This document shows, piece after piece, positions 1 to 6,364 of a stretch of 15,066 nt of DNA; position 1 is the stretch's first letter; each line of letters opens with the position of its first letter. Location: assembly GCA_934718085.1 (NCBI GenBank), contig CAKUZL010000016.1, forward strand, positions 1 to 15,066, in the 5' to 3' direction. The notes under the pieces were generated by a model. It had not been told where the DNA came from, did no database searches, and was given only the letters and a program-made list of their open reading frames with translations. Source of the stretch: an uncultured Candidatus Melainabacteria bacterium. Lineage in GTDB: Bacteria; Cyanobacteriota; Vampirovibrionia; Gastranaerophilales; Gastranaerophilaceae. A program made the translations under genes and the position numbers.

Positions 1-94
1 CAAGGTTTATATTAACTTTTGTAACAATATAAACAATCGGGCTAAAGTTTCAAAATGTTCGGTCGAAAAATTTAGAGCAAGGAGGACAGACAAA

Positions 95-262
95 ATGAAC
101 ATGTCAGGATATTACAACAACAGATACGGCGTAAAGACTTACAACAAAAGGCAAGAGAGCGACAAAGCACTCGAAGAATTATACGAAGAAATCGATTCGA
201 TAGAAAAAATTGTTTCCTGGGCGGCTCCCGACGAGGAGTATTCGGCGGAAAAGTCGGTGTAA
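95..262 (+). CDS. small hypothetical protein, 55 aa
   Basis: I do not recognise this protein. The ATG at 95 follows a near-perfect Shine-Dalgarno (AAGGAGG at about 79-85), which is the main reason to call it. The product begins MNMSGYYNNRYGVKTYN and is then strongly acidic, with a probable short helix around residues 21-40 (ESDKALEELYEEIDSIEKIV), and ends YSAEKSV. There is no signal peptide or membrane segment, so a cytoplasmic protein or small adaptor is the simplest guess. It is followed by another possible tiny ORF and by a terminator at 397-428, so the two may form a short transcription unit. The upstream end of the unit may lie outside the window. Confidence 0.6.
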   Translation: MNMSGYYNNRYGVKTYNKRQESDKALEELYEEIDSIEKIVSWAAPDEEYSAEKSV

Positions 263-293
263 CAGGGAAAAGGAGGTTTCTTAAAGATTTTTG

Positions 294-380
294 ATGACAC
301 AAAAAGCCCGGTTTGAAAGGAGAAAGATGTCGGGCAAGGCGAAAAGCTTTAACAGAGCAGAAAGAGGCACTATCGAATAA
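294..380 (+). CDS. possible basic micro-protein, 28 aa (or 17 aa from 327)
   Basis: An open frame rich in Lys and Arg reads MTQKARFERRK then MSGKAKSFNRAERGTIE. Two starts are possible. The ATG at 294 has its Shine-Dalgarno (AAGGAGG, 269-275) rather far away. The in-frame ATG at 327 has AGGAG at 318-322, about 4 bases away, and would give only 17 residues. The KSFNRAER stretch resembles basic tails seen in small bacterial and phage proteins, but that is an impression and not a family assignment. It lies between the 55-aa ORF and a terminator, which supports transcription but does not prove translation. Confidence 0.35.
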   Translation: MTQKARFERRKMSGKAKSFNRAERGTIE

Positions 381-396
381 ACAGGAATTTAAACAA

Positions 397-428
397 AATA
401 AGTCCGACACCCGTCGGGCTTATTTTTT
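397..428 (+). terminator. Rho-independent terminator of the small-protein locus
   Basis: A 12-bp stem (AATAAGTCCGAC at 397-408 with GTCGGGCTTATT at 413-424, one G-U pair) closes a 4-base loop and runs into a T tract. It ends the unit holding the 55-aa protein. Confidence 0.85.
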
Positions 429-559
429 GGGGAATTTCTCGCAGTCAAAGGTATGAAGGTTTATTGATGTTCGGCAAAATAATACGAATTCCGAATTCCG
501 GGTTCGAAGCAGTTTTCTACAAATTAATAAATTTTTCTTTTTTCGGCGTTTTAAACAGA

Positions 560-1156
560 TTACTTGATTTTTTGAGCAATTTTCAACAGGTTTGACAGGT
601 CACTTCTGAGTTTAAGTGCAACCAATTTTAAATATTCTTTTGCGCCGCCCGCTGCTTTGATTTTTTCATTGTGAAACATTAAACTTTCCCGTGGTAAAAA
701 CTCGGAACCCGGTGCGCCGGGAGCAATTCCGTCAAATACCGCATCCTTTAGGTTATCTAAAACATTATAAATTTGAGCAAGAGAATCTTTTGATGAGACA
801 TCAAGCATTTGTATCAATTTTTCCGATAACTGTTTAAATTTTGGAGAATTATCAATCACTTCCGAGACCGCTTTCACAGGTTTTGAAAACAGTTCGGTCG
901 CGTTGTCCACCATTTCGGGATTTATTTTTCTGACGGCTTTTTGCATATTTCTTAAAACGCCTACATAAGTCTTTTTTATCGGATTTTGTTCTGATTTTTT
1001 GGCATTTAGAAAAACGTCTTTTGCCGGTTGTCCCGACAATTTGACAGCGGTGTCGGGTGCAGACAAAGAAAGTCGAGTTGTTCCTTGTTCTTTTAACGAC
1101 ATTTTTGCATTTTTATTCAGCGTTGCAATATTTGTTCCGACGGTAACGGAATTCAT
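560..1156 (-). CDS. hypothetical protein, 198 aa
   Basis: I cannot assign a family. The ATG at 1156 has GGAG about 9 bases upstream. The first 60 residues are polar and low in structure (MNSVTVGTNIATLNKNAKMS, then many Ser/Thr/Lys). The rest alternates charged and hydrophobic residues in helix-like runs, with no transmembrane segment, signal peptide or cysteine. A short Gly/Pro/Ala-rich turn (PGAPGSEF) sits near residue 147, and the C-terminus is lysine-rich. It stands alone: the small-protein locus lies downstream in the opposite direction and the tRNA-Ser lies upstream and divergent. A candidate promoter is at 1272-1299. Unbroken reading, a ribosome binding site and a promoter make it probably a real gene. 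Confidence 0.65.
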   Translation of the reverse strand: MNSVTVGTNIATLNKNAKMSLKEQGTTRLSLSAPDTAVKLSGQPAKDVFLNAKKSEQNPIKKTYVGVLRNMQKAVRKINPEMVDNATELFSKPVKAVSEVIDNSPKFKQLSEKLIQMLDVSSKDSLAQIYNVLDNLKDAVFDGIAPGAPGSEFLPRESLMFHNEKIKAAGGAKEYLKLVALKLRSDLSNLLKIAQKIK

Positions 1157-1271
1157 TCCCTATTTCTCCATTGACTTATTTTCTTGACTTGTATTTATAT
1201 AAAAAATTTTTTGCTTTAAAAATTGCATTTTTAAAACAAAAAAAGAAGGATTTGTTAAACAAATTTTACAA

Positions 1272-1299
1272 TTTATATACGCTTTGTTTTTTTTGACAG
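1272..1299 (-). promoter_or_regulatory. candidate promoter of the 198-aa gene
   Basis: Read on the minus strand, a -35-like CTGTCA (1299-1294) and a -10-like TATAAA (1277-1272) are 16 bases apart. They would give a 5' leader of about 110 bases before the ATG at 1156. The match is reasonable but the region is AT-rich, so chance is possible. Confidence 0.4.
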
Positions 1300-1340
1300 A
1301 ATGCTCAAAATAAACGAACCGCCGGGTTGAAAATAATTCT

Positions 1341-1369
1341 TTGACAAAACGGAAATTTTTCATTACAAT
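1341..1369 (+). promoter_or_regulatory. consensus promoter of tRNA-Ser
   Basis: A perfect -35 TTGACA (1341-1346), a 17-base spacer and -10 TACAAT (1364-1369) end 13 bases before the tRNA. This is the best promoter in the window and shows that the organism uses the standard primary sigma consensus. Confidence 0.85.
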
Positions 1370-1382
1370 ACAAAAAGCAAAA

Positions 1383-1472
1383 GGAAGAGTGCCGGAGCGG
1401 TTTATCGGGCCGGTCTTGAAAACCGTTGTGCGCGCGAGCGTACCGTGGGTTCGAATCCCACCTCTTCCTCCA
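1383..1472 (+). tRNA. tRNA-Ser (anticodon UGA)
   Basis: A class II tRNA. The acceptor stem GGAAGAG pairs with CTCTTCC (1462-1468). The anticodon loop CTTGAAA carries TGA at 1417-1419. The long variable arm folds as a 6-bp stem (GTGCGC with GCGTAC) around a GCGA loop, and the T arm is GTGGG-TTCGAAT-CCCAC. The CCA end is encoded (1470-1472). The discriminator base reads T (1469), whereas bacterial serine tRNAs usually have G, and the outermost anticodon-stem pair is C-T. Promoter and terminator flank it closely, so it is transcribed alone. It forms the left border of the AT-rich accessory region, though I see no second copy of its 3' end that would mark an integration site. Confidence 0.95.
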
Positions 1473-1474
1473 TT

Positions 1475-1500
1475 AAAAGAGCCTTAAAGGCTCTTTTTTT
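1475..1500 (+). terminator. terminator of tRNA-Ser
   Basis: The stem AAAGAGCC/GGCTCTTT with a short TTAAA loop is followed by seven T residues, directly after the tRNA. Confidence 0.85.
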
Positions 1501-1620
1501 ATGCGACTTCGAATACCCCGTAAACATCCGCTTGTCGGTATGTTAAAGCGGTTTGTCGGAAGTAAAATCAAAATTAATATTTATTTTTTTCATATTACAC
1601 TCCAATTAGTTAATAGTATC

Positions 1621-1663
1621 ACAATAATATAATAAATTTTTATTGTGTCAGAAACGGACATAG
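1621..1663 (+). repeat. 43-bp direct repeat, copy 1 (left of nuclease/ATPase pair)
   Basis: This copy matches 3692-3734 at 36 of 43 positions, in the same orientation. The last 18 bases (TGTCAGAAACGGACATAG) are identical. Inside is a dyad TGTC-N7-GACA; in this copy the left arm has decayed from the longer 7-bp version seen in copy 2. It lies beyond the 3' end of the nuclease gene, where no gene in the window would use it as a promoter. Confidence 0.8.
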
Positions 1664-1700
1664 TTTGGTTTATTCTAATACAATAAATCAATGGTTTGTT

Positions 1701-2720
1701 TTATTGAAAATCACTCCATTTTCTATCTTTAATAAGAGTTTCCAAATCATTAATATCTTTTACTTTATCGTCAAAATTAAAATAAACTTTACTTCCAAAC
1801 ATTCCACCTTTTGAATCTTTTTGGAAATTTATATTTTCTTTAAAATTATTTAGTAAAAACATTTGAACAATTCCATTCCAGCAATATGCACTTTTTTCTT
1901 TAGCTTCATTTAAAATATCATTTTCGTTATATTTGTTATCAAACCAAGAAATGGTTATATTTTTGTCTAAATCACAAGTACAAACTGCTTTTATTTCTGC
2001 AATGCAATTTACATTTTTATTTTCATAAATTCCAAAATATTTTGAGCGTGCATGTTTATATGCACCTTTTGCTTCAGGGCATAGATAAAGATTTCTACTA
2101 ATTACATCATTTTTTGAAACGGCACAATTTACAACATCTAATCGATATTTCCAAGTTGGTAAAAGTCCATCTTCATCTAAAAATTGTTCATATTCTTTAA
2201 CAATATTGTATAAAGTTTCCGACTTAATTTTTTCAGAAATATTTTCCAAAGCATATTTCAATTGTTCAAATTCAATATTTGTAATAATTAAATCTTTTTT
2301 ATCTTTATATTTTTCTTTAATATCATTAAAAACTTTTGTTTCTGGTGAACCATCAAAATTTGCAAGTGCAATAAATATCTTTTGTCCGCCAAATTTTAAA
2401 AGATTTTCAATATGACGTTCTAATTGGTCATTGTGGAACCAATCAGTTGTTTTAGTTTCTATAAAGACTTGAAACGGTAATTGTTGAATTACCCCATCAA
2501 TTATGGAATTACCTCTTTCGCAAGAAAATTTTGTTTGTTGCGAAAAACTTACTCCTATATTTATATTTATGTCTTGACCCTCACTAGCTAATAAATCAAC
2601 AATAAATTCTTGAAATAAATTTGGACTTTCGTTATAAATTTGCTTTAAAACCAACAAAGTATAATTTGTTACTTTATTTTCTTTTTGTTCATACTTTGGG
2701 AAAAAACTTACTTCTGACAT
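1701..2720 (-). CDS. PD-(D/E)XK-type nuclease, 339 aa
   Basis: This is probably a metal-dependent nuclease of the PD-(D/E)XK restriction-enzyme fold. The signature is D75 in SIIDGVI followed, after a strand, by FIETK with E88 and K90, and then Q99 in the next helix, which is the usual D-x(n)-ExK-...-Q layout. Residues 1-120 form the catalytic part. The C-terminal 170 residues contain a CPEAKGAYKHARSKYFGIY stretch and an aromatic-rich region and may form a separate recognition domain, which I do not recognise. I chose the ATG at 2720 over the TTG at 2726 because AGAGG lies about 7 bases before the ATG and almost touches the TTG. It follows the DnaB-type gene by 72 bases on the same strand, so the two are probably co-transcribed. 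Codon use is far more AT-rich than in the lpx genes, which suggests transfer. A stand-alone restriction or abortive-infection effector is possible; the substrate is unknown. Confidence 0.7.
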   Translation of the reverse strand: MSEVSFFPKYEQKENKVTNYTLLVLKQIYNESPNLFQEFIVDLLASEGQDININIGVSFSQQTKFSCERGNSIIDGVIQQLPFQVFIETKTTDWFHNDQLERHIENLLKFGGQKIFIALANFDGSPETKVFNDIKEKYKDKKDLIITNIEFEQLKYALENISEKIKSETLYNIVKEYEQFLDEDGLLPTWKYRLDVVNCAVSKNDVISRNLYLCPEAKGAYKHARSKYFGIYENKNVNCIAEIKAVCTCDLDKNITISWFDNKYNENDILNEAKEKSAYCWNGIVQMFLLNNFKENINFQKDSKGGMFGSKVYFNFDDKVKDINDLETLIKDRKWSDFQ

Positions 2721-2792
2721 AATCAACCTCTTTATTTTTACTATATCATAAATATTTATCGAAACTCTGTATTTTAAATTTCTTGAAATATT

Positions 2793-3668
2793 TTAAAATA
2801 TGTTCGTTTGTATAGGATTTGAAAATTTCATTGTTTTATCATTAAATAATAAGCCAATGGTATCAACTTCACCATATTTATTTTTTGCAACTATAATATT
2901 TGCCTTTCCTTTATTTAGAAAATAATCTTCTTCATCTGCAAAATGATAATATTCTTCTCTATAAATAAACAAAATCACATCCGAAATATCTTCAGCCACA
3001 GTACAATCTCTGATATCCGGTAAAAGAGGCATTTTGCATCCCCTTTTCTCTACTGCCCTTGATAATTGCGAAGTTATAAAAATCATACAATTATTCTCTT
3101 TAGCTACCTTTTTTATTTCATACATAAAGTCATTTAAACCTTTTACAAAATCGGATTTTACAAAATTTGTTTCTAAATCCGGAATTCTAATTAACTGCAA
3201 AGAATCAATAAAAACATAATCGGGTTTTATTTCTTCTGTTTTTTCTTTAATTTTTTCTATATTAATAACCCCATCATCAGTATTTACAATAGTTAAATCA
3301 AATTGAGCAATTTTAAAAAAAGCATTTTCTATTTTATTTTTTTCTTGCTCATTTAAAGCCTCAATACCATTTGTAATCTTTTTGCATTCAATATCTGTCA
3401 ATGGTGGAATTAATCTTCTTATAATGTTTGGCATACATTCTTCAAGTGAAAAATACAAACATTTTTTCTTTTGTTCAAGCAAATTAAGTATAATAGAATT
3501 TATAAAACTTGTTTTACCCATTGAGGGTCTTCCTCCAACGGTAATGATACTGGATTTTTCAATTCCGCTTAAAATAGCATCCAAATCGTAAAATCCTGTT
3601 TTTAATGCTGGTTCATGTTTTTCAAAAATATGACTTTTAACTTTTTCTAAAATTTCATTTTCAATCAT
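2793..3668 (-). CDS. free-standing DnaB-type (RecA-fold) helicase domain, 291 aa
   Basis: The protein matches the C-terminal ATPase domain of replicative helicase DnaB but lacks its N-terminal primase-binding domain (DnaB is usually about 450 aa). Visible motifs are Walker A GGRPSMGKTS (residues 45-54), the catalytic Glu in YFSLEE (E76), Walker B YVFID (151-155), the SQLSRAVEKR motif (200-209), and PDIRDCTVAEDISDVILFIYREEYY (218-241), closely following the DnaB pattern. The arginine-finger position near the end reads KNKYGE where DnaB usually has an Arg (KxRxG), so Lys264 replaces it. The start ATG at 3668 has AGAGG about 9 bases upstream. It is the first gene of a leftward pair with the nuclease, and the palindromic repeat copy 2 lies just upstream at its probable promoter. 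It could be a phage, plasmid or defence-system ATPase; housekeeping DnaB is unlikely given the missing domain and AT-rich codons. Confidence 0.8.
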   Translation of the reverse strand: MIENEILEKVKSHIFEKHEPALKTGFYDLDAILSGIEKSSIITVGGRPSMGKTSFINSIILNLLEQKKKCLYFSLEECMPNIIRRLIPPLTDIECKKITNGIEALNEQEKNKIENAFFKIAQFDLTIVNTDDGVINIEKIKEKTEEIKPDYVFIDSLQLIRIPDLETNFVKSDFVKGLNDFMYEIKKVAKENNCMIFITSQLSRAVEKRGCKMPLLPDIRDCTVAEDISDVILFIYREEYYHFADEEDYFLNKGKANIIVAKNKYGEVDTIGLLFNDKTMKFSNPIQTNIF

Positions 3669-3691
3669 TTTTATGCACCTCTTTTATTCTT

Positions 3692-3734
3692 ACATTATTA
3701 TAATAAACTATCACTATGTCAGAAACGGACATAG
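3692..3734 (+). repeat. 43-bp direct repeat, copy 2, with perfect CTATGTC-N7-GACATAG palindrome
   Basis: This is the partner of 1621-1663. The dyad at 3714-3734 has perfect 7-bp arms and looks like an operator for a dimeric helix-turn-helix protein. It lies between the divergent DnaB-type gene (ATG at 3668) and XRE gene (ATG at 3838). TATAAT-like sequence at about 3700-3705, readable on both strands, adjoins it, so a repressor bound here could block a leftward promoter. Role as operator is inference; the repeat itself is plain. Confidence 0.75.
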
Positions 3735-3787
3735 GGGAAGACATACGAAATTTTTCTTAGAAAATTTTGTCAAAAGTTGATAAAAAT

Positions 3788-3833
3788 ACATCATAATAAA
3801 ATTTTGATGTTGTTTACAAATAGACAATATATT
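3788..3833 (+). promoter_or_regulatory. candidate promoter and operator of the XRE gene
   Basis: A -35-like TTGATG (3804-3809), 18-base spacer and -10-like TATATT (3828-3833) precede the XRE gene. The inverted repeat ACATCA-N11-TGATGT (3788-3810) overlaps the -35 and could be an autoregulatory operator. Transcription would start at or within a few bases of the ATG at 3838, implying a leaderless message. Confidence 0.35.
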
Positions 3834-3837
3834 ATCT

Positions 3838-4164
3838 ATGAATGTCCTATTTTTAAATCAAAAAACTCCTAATGAAATTGCAAAAAATTTAGCGGAGAAG
3901 ATAAAAAAACATAGAAAAAGGTTAAAGATTTCACAAGAGGTTTTAGCACAAAAATCCGGAGTTAGTCTTGGCAGCATTAAAAGATTTGAAACAAAATACG
4001 AGATTTCTTTGCAATCTTTTATTAAAATTGCTATTGCTCTTGATTTAGATAATGACTTTGAAAATTTATTTACACAAAAAACTTACACTTCAATTGATGA
4101 AATCATAAAAGGATATAAATGGAAGATTATAAATACCTTAAAGTTTTTTATAACGATAAATTAG
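3838..4164 (+). CDS. XRE-family HTH regulator, HipB-like antitoxin, 108 aa
   Basis: This is a Cro/C1-type helix-turn-helix protein. Residues about 18-75 hold the domain: LAEKIKKHRKRLKISQEVLAQ, then SGVSLGSIKRFE as the recognition helix, ending in the TSIDEII stretch common in HipB-like antitoxins. HipB proteins bind and neutralise the HipA kinase and repress their own operon. The gene precedes a broken hipA and overlaps it by 46 bases. No Shine-Dalgarno precedes the ATG, and the candidate -10 lies only 4 bases upstream, so translation may be leaderless. The last 18 or so residues (WKIINTLKFFITIN) lie wholly within hipA in another frame. If the TGG at the overlap were TGA, the common ATGA stop/start overlap would be restored, so a stop-loss mutation is possible. 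The regulator itself looks intact although its toxin does not. Confidence 0.8.
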   Translation: MNVLFLNQKTPNEIAKNLAEKIKKHRKRLKISQEVLAQKSGVSLGSIKRFETKYEISLQSFIKIAIALDLDNDFENLFTQKTYTSIDEIIKGYKWKIINTLKFFITIN

Positions 4165-5041
4165 TCGGAACTCTGGCTAAGACTCCGGATAGGCTTGTGG
4201 CTTTTGAATATGATAATGAGTGGCTTGCTACCGGTTTTAGCATTTCGCCATTCTCACTACCGTTACAGAAAAAAGTATATTTGCCAAAATTTGAACCGTT
4301 CGAGGGGCTATTTGGGGTGTTTAATGACAGTTTGCCTGACGGCTGGGGCAGACTTCTTGTTGACAGATTACTCCTGAAGAACAAAATTAACCCGAATGAA
4401 ATTGATAATTTAAACCGTCTTGCCGTTGTTCAGGAAAGCGGTATGGGGGCTTTGATCAGCCTGTGCATAAATTTGAAACACCAAACCAAGAGTCTGATTA
4501 TGATAAACTTGCACAAGAATGTTCGAAAATATTAGAATCGCAAAATTCTGATAACTTGGATGAACTTTTCAAACTCGGCGGTTCATCAGGCGGTGCAAGA
4601 CCAAAAATTTTGACAAAAATAAATGGAGAAGATTGGATAATTAAATTCCCATCCTCGCAGGATCCGAAAAATATAGGCGAACAGGAATATAAATATTTAC
4701 TTGTCGCAAAAGACTCCGGAATAAAGATGAGCGAAACTCGGCTTTTTGAATCCAAAAATTGCTCAGGATATTTTGGAATTAAACGATTCGATAGGGAAAA
4801 CGATAAAAAAGTTCACATGGTTTCAATTAGCGGGCTTTTAGAAACAAGCCATCGTCTGCCGAATCTTGATTATAATATTTTGATGAAGTTGACTTTGGAA
4901 TTAACCAAAAATTATCAAGATATTGAGCAATTATATAGGCTGATGTGCTTTAATGTTTTCGCGCACAACAGAGATGACCATTCAAAAAATTTCTCGTTTT
5001 TGTATGATGAAAACAAAAAAGAATGGCATTTGTCTCCTGCG
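4119..5041 (+). pseudogene. hipA: hipA toxin kinase, frameshifted and 3'-truncated
   Basis: HipA is a Ser/Thr kinase toxin that phosphorylates glutamyl-tRNA synthetase or related targets and induces persistence. The first frame (4119 to about 4455) gives the N-terminal subdomain, from EDYKYLKVFYNDKLVG to the conserved SLPDGWGRLLVDR and GMGAL. The frame then shifts between about 4451 and 4463. The second frame runs through VHKFETPNQ, the GGSSGGARPK phosphate loop, WIIKFPS, FGIKRFDR and the catalytic NVFAHNRDDHSKNFSF. It breaks off after EWHLSPA at 5041, just where family members continue YDLT; that Asp binds magnesium, so the protein would be inactive even if the frameshift were corrected. About 100 or more C-terminal residues are gone, replaced by a Mor gene fragment in the opposite direction. 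Start: ATG at 4119 with AAAGGA about 7 bases upstream. Confidence 0.85.
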
Positions 5042-5175
5042 GCTTTAAACATTAATTTCTTTGTTGCCTCTAATCCAATGATTGAACATAGATATTGTAA
5101 ATCTTCGGTTGGCAAATTATCTTCTGTTATATATTTTGCCCATGCTGGTTCTTCAGGTTTTTGGCGTCTAATCAT
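5042..5175 (-). pseudogene. 5' fragment of a Mor-family phage transcription activator
   Basis: On the minus strand, an ATG at 5175 with AAGGGG about 5 bases upstream opens a frame. Its first 47 or so residues (WAKYITEDNLPTEDLQYL, then CSIIGLEATKKLM) match the N-terminal helices of the Mor/C family, the middle-operon activators of Mu-like phages. After about residue 45 the frame enters the antisense of hipA and becomes meaningless, so the DNA-binding C-terminal half is lost. The junction with hipA is near 5041. A -10-like TATAAT and a palindrome lie directly upstream, so the regulatory end of the phage gene survives. Its family assignment rests on a short stretch; the truncation is clear if that assignment is right. 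Confidence 0.6.
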
Positions 5176-5239
5176 ATTACCCCTTTATTTTCGGTATGTA
5201 GCTTTGCATCCGACAGAGTTACATTTACCCCTTTTTCTC

Positions 5240-5276
5240 ATTATAGTACAAACGGAACTAATTTCGGTTCCGTTTG
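5240..5276 (-). promoter_or_regulatory. promoter/operator of the Mor fragment: 10-bp-arm palindrome plus TATAAT
   Basis: CAAACGGAAC (5249-5258) and GTTCCGTTTG (5267-5276) form a perfect inverted repeat around 8 bases. On the minus strand, three bases further on, TATAAT (5245-5240) makes a consensus -10. The palindrome would cover the -35 to -10 spacer, a typical repressor site. No T tract follows, so it is not a terminator. Confidence 0.55.
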
Positions 5277-5320
5277 GTTACGTTTGACGGGGGCGGCACC
5301 GATATAAAAACAAGTTGCTT

Positions 5321-6202
5321 TTACACCGCGTAAGCTTCGTACAACGCGCAGGTAAAATTGTTTTCTTTCAGTTTTTTCAAGGCTTTTGCCTCGGTTTGTC
5401 TGATACACTCTTTCGTTACGCCGTACATTTTGCCGATTTCTTCCAAAGTCCGCTTTTTCTCGTCGTTAAACCCGAAACGAAGTCTGATGACGTTGCGCTC
5501 ACGCTCGCGAAGCACCGAAAGAAGCTTGTCGACGGCTTTCGAAAGAGAATCGTATTCCGCGTCTTTGTCCGCCGACGCCTTTTTGTCCTCGATAACGTCG
5601 CAAAGACTGAGTTCTCCCGAATCGTCAAGGTCTCCGTCGAATGAAATCGCCTTCGAAAACGCGTTAAGATACGAATTTATCTTCGAAATATCCGCGTTGA
5701 CGGCTTTCGCAGCCTCTTCGTTCGTCAAATTTCTGTTCAGACGAATTTCCGCCCGAGCCTTTTCTTTCTTGAATTTCGCAAGCGTTTCCTGAACGTAAAC
5801 CGGGACGCTTATGCAGTGAGACTGCTCCGATACCGCTTTGAACATCGCCTGCTTTATCCACCACGTCGCGTACGTCGCAAGCCTGAAACCCATTGTGTAG
5901 TCGAACTTTTCGACCGCAACCATAAGCCCGATGTTGCCCTCCTGAATTAAATCCGTCAACGGCAAATTGCCCGAATGCAACATTTTTTTCGCAATCGAGA
6001 CCACGAGCCTCAAATTACTTCTTACAAGCATATTTTTCGCGTCTTCCGAGCCTTCCGCGCTCAAGCGCGCAAGTTTTGACTCTTCTTCGGCACTAAAAAC
6101 GGGGTATTGCGCGATTTTGGCAAAATATCCCGTCGAATTCAGCTCGCGAACGCTTTCGACGTCTTCAAAACAATTTCTTCTTTCGGTCGTAAAAATCTTC
6201 AT
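5321..6202 (-). CDS. RNA polymerase sigma factor, RpoD-type (group 2/3), 293 aa
   Basis: This protein directs RNA polymerase to a promoter set. Region 1.2 is at residues 24-45 (GYFAKIAQYPVFSAEEE). Region 2 is at 62-130, with NLRLVVSIAKK, LTDLIQEGNIGLMVAVEKFDY and the -10-reading TYATWWIKQAM. Region 3 is at about 140-185. Region 4 is at 225-280, with LRERERNVIRLRFGF and the -35-reading GVTKECIRQTEAKALKKLK. There is no long region 1.1 or nonconserved insert, so it is an alternative rather than the primary sigma. Residues after region 2.4 (SEQSHCISVPVYV) differ from the usual QARTIRIPVHV, hinting at altered promoter preference. I chose the ATG at 6202 because AAGGAG lies 7 bases upstream; a longer frame to 6250 has no ribosome binding site and would read through a leader hairpin. 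No terminator is evident before the Mor debris at its 3' side. Confidence 0.92.
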   Translation of the reverse strand: MKIFTTERRNCFEDVESVRELNSTGYFAKIAQYPVFSAEEESKLARLSAEGSEDAKNMLVRSNLRLVVSIAKKMLHSGNLPLTDLIQEGNIGLMVAVEKFDYTMGFRLATYATWWIKQAMFKAVSEQSHCISVPVYVQETLAKFKKEKARAEIRLNRNLTNEEAAKAVNADISKINSYLNAFSKAISFDGDLDDSGELSLCDVIEDKKASADKDAEYDSLSKAVDKLLSVLRERERNVIRLRFGFNDEKKRTLEEIGKMYGVTKECIRQTEAKALKKLKENNFTCALYEAYAV

Positions 6203-6230
6203 AGGCACTCTCCTTTTCGTTTTAGGACTG

Positions 6231-6251
6231 CATGCCGTCCGTTTCGGCATG
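6231..6251 (-). promoter_or_regulatory. leader hairpin upstream of the sigma gene
   Basis: CATGCCG-N7-CGGCATG forms a perfect 7-bp stem about 30 bases before the start codon, inside the predicted 5' leader. It may affect message stability or translation; function unknown. Confidence 0.45.
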
Positions 6252-6364
6252 GTTTCGGCTTTTTGCGCGCTTTGCGCATTTGTTTTTTCGGGTTATTATA
6301 TTTAGGGAAAATTTTTAAATCGGGAAATAATCAAAAGGATAAAATATATTTTGTATATACTTTG

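Noticed and set aside
1160..1363. 67-aa minus-strand frame upstream of the 198-aa gene
   Set aside because: It covers the candidate promoter region, has low-complexity AT-rich sequence and no good ribosome binding site.
1445..1472. Integration site (att) at the 3' end of tRNA-Ser for the AT-rich island
   Set aside because: I found no second copy of the tRNA 3' end anywhere in the window and no integrase gene.
1621..3734. The two 43-bp repeats as a CRISPR array
   Set aside because: Only two copies, 2 kb apart, with genes between them; no regular spacers here or elsewhere in the window.
5185..5241. 18-codon ORF (MRKRGKCNSVGCKATYRK) upstream of the Mor fragment
   Set aside because: Its ATG lies within the likely -10 box (TATAATG), so transcription from that promoter would start after it.
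5249..5276. 10-bp-arm palindrome as a terminator for the sigma gene or hipA
   Set aside because: No T tract follows on either strand; its place just before a TATAAT fits an operator better.
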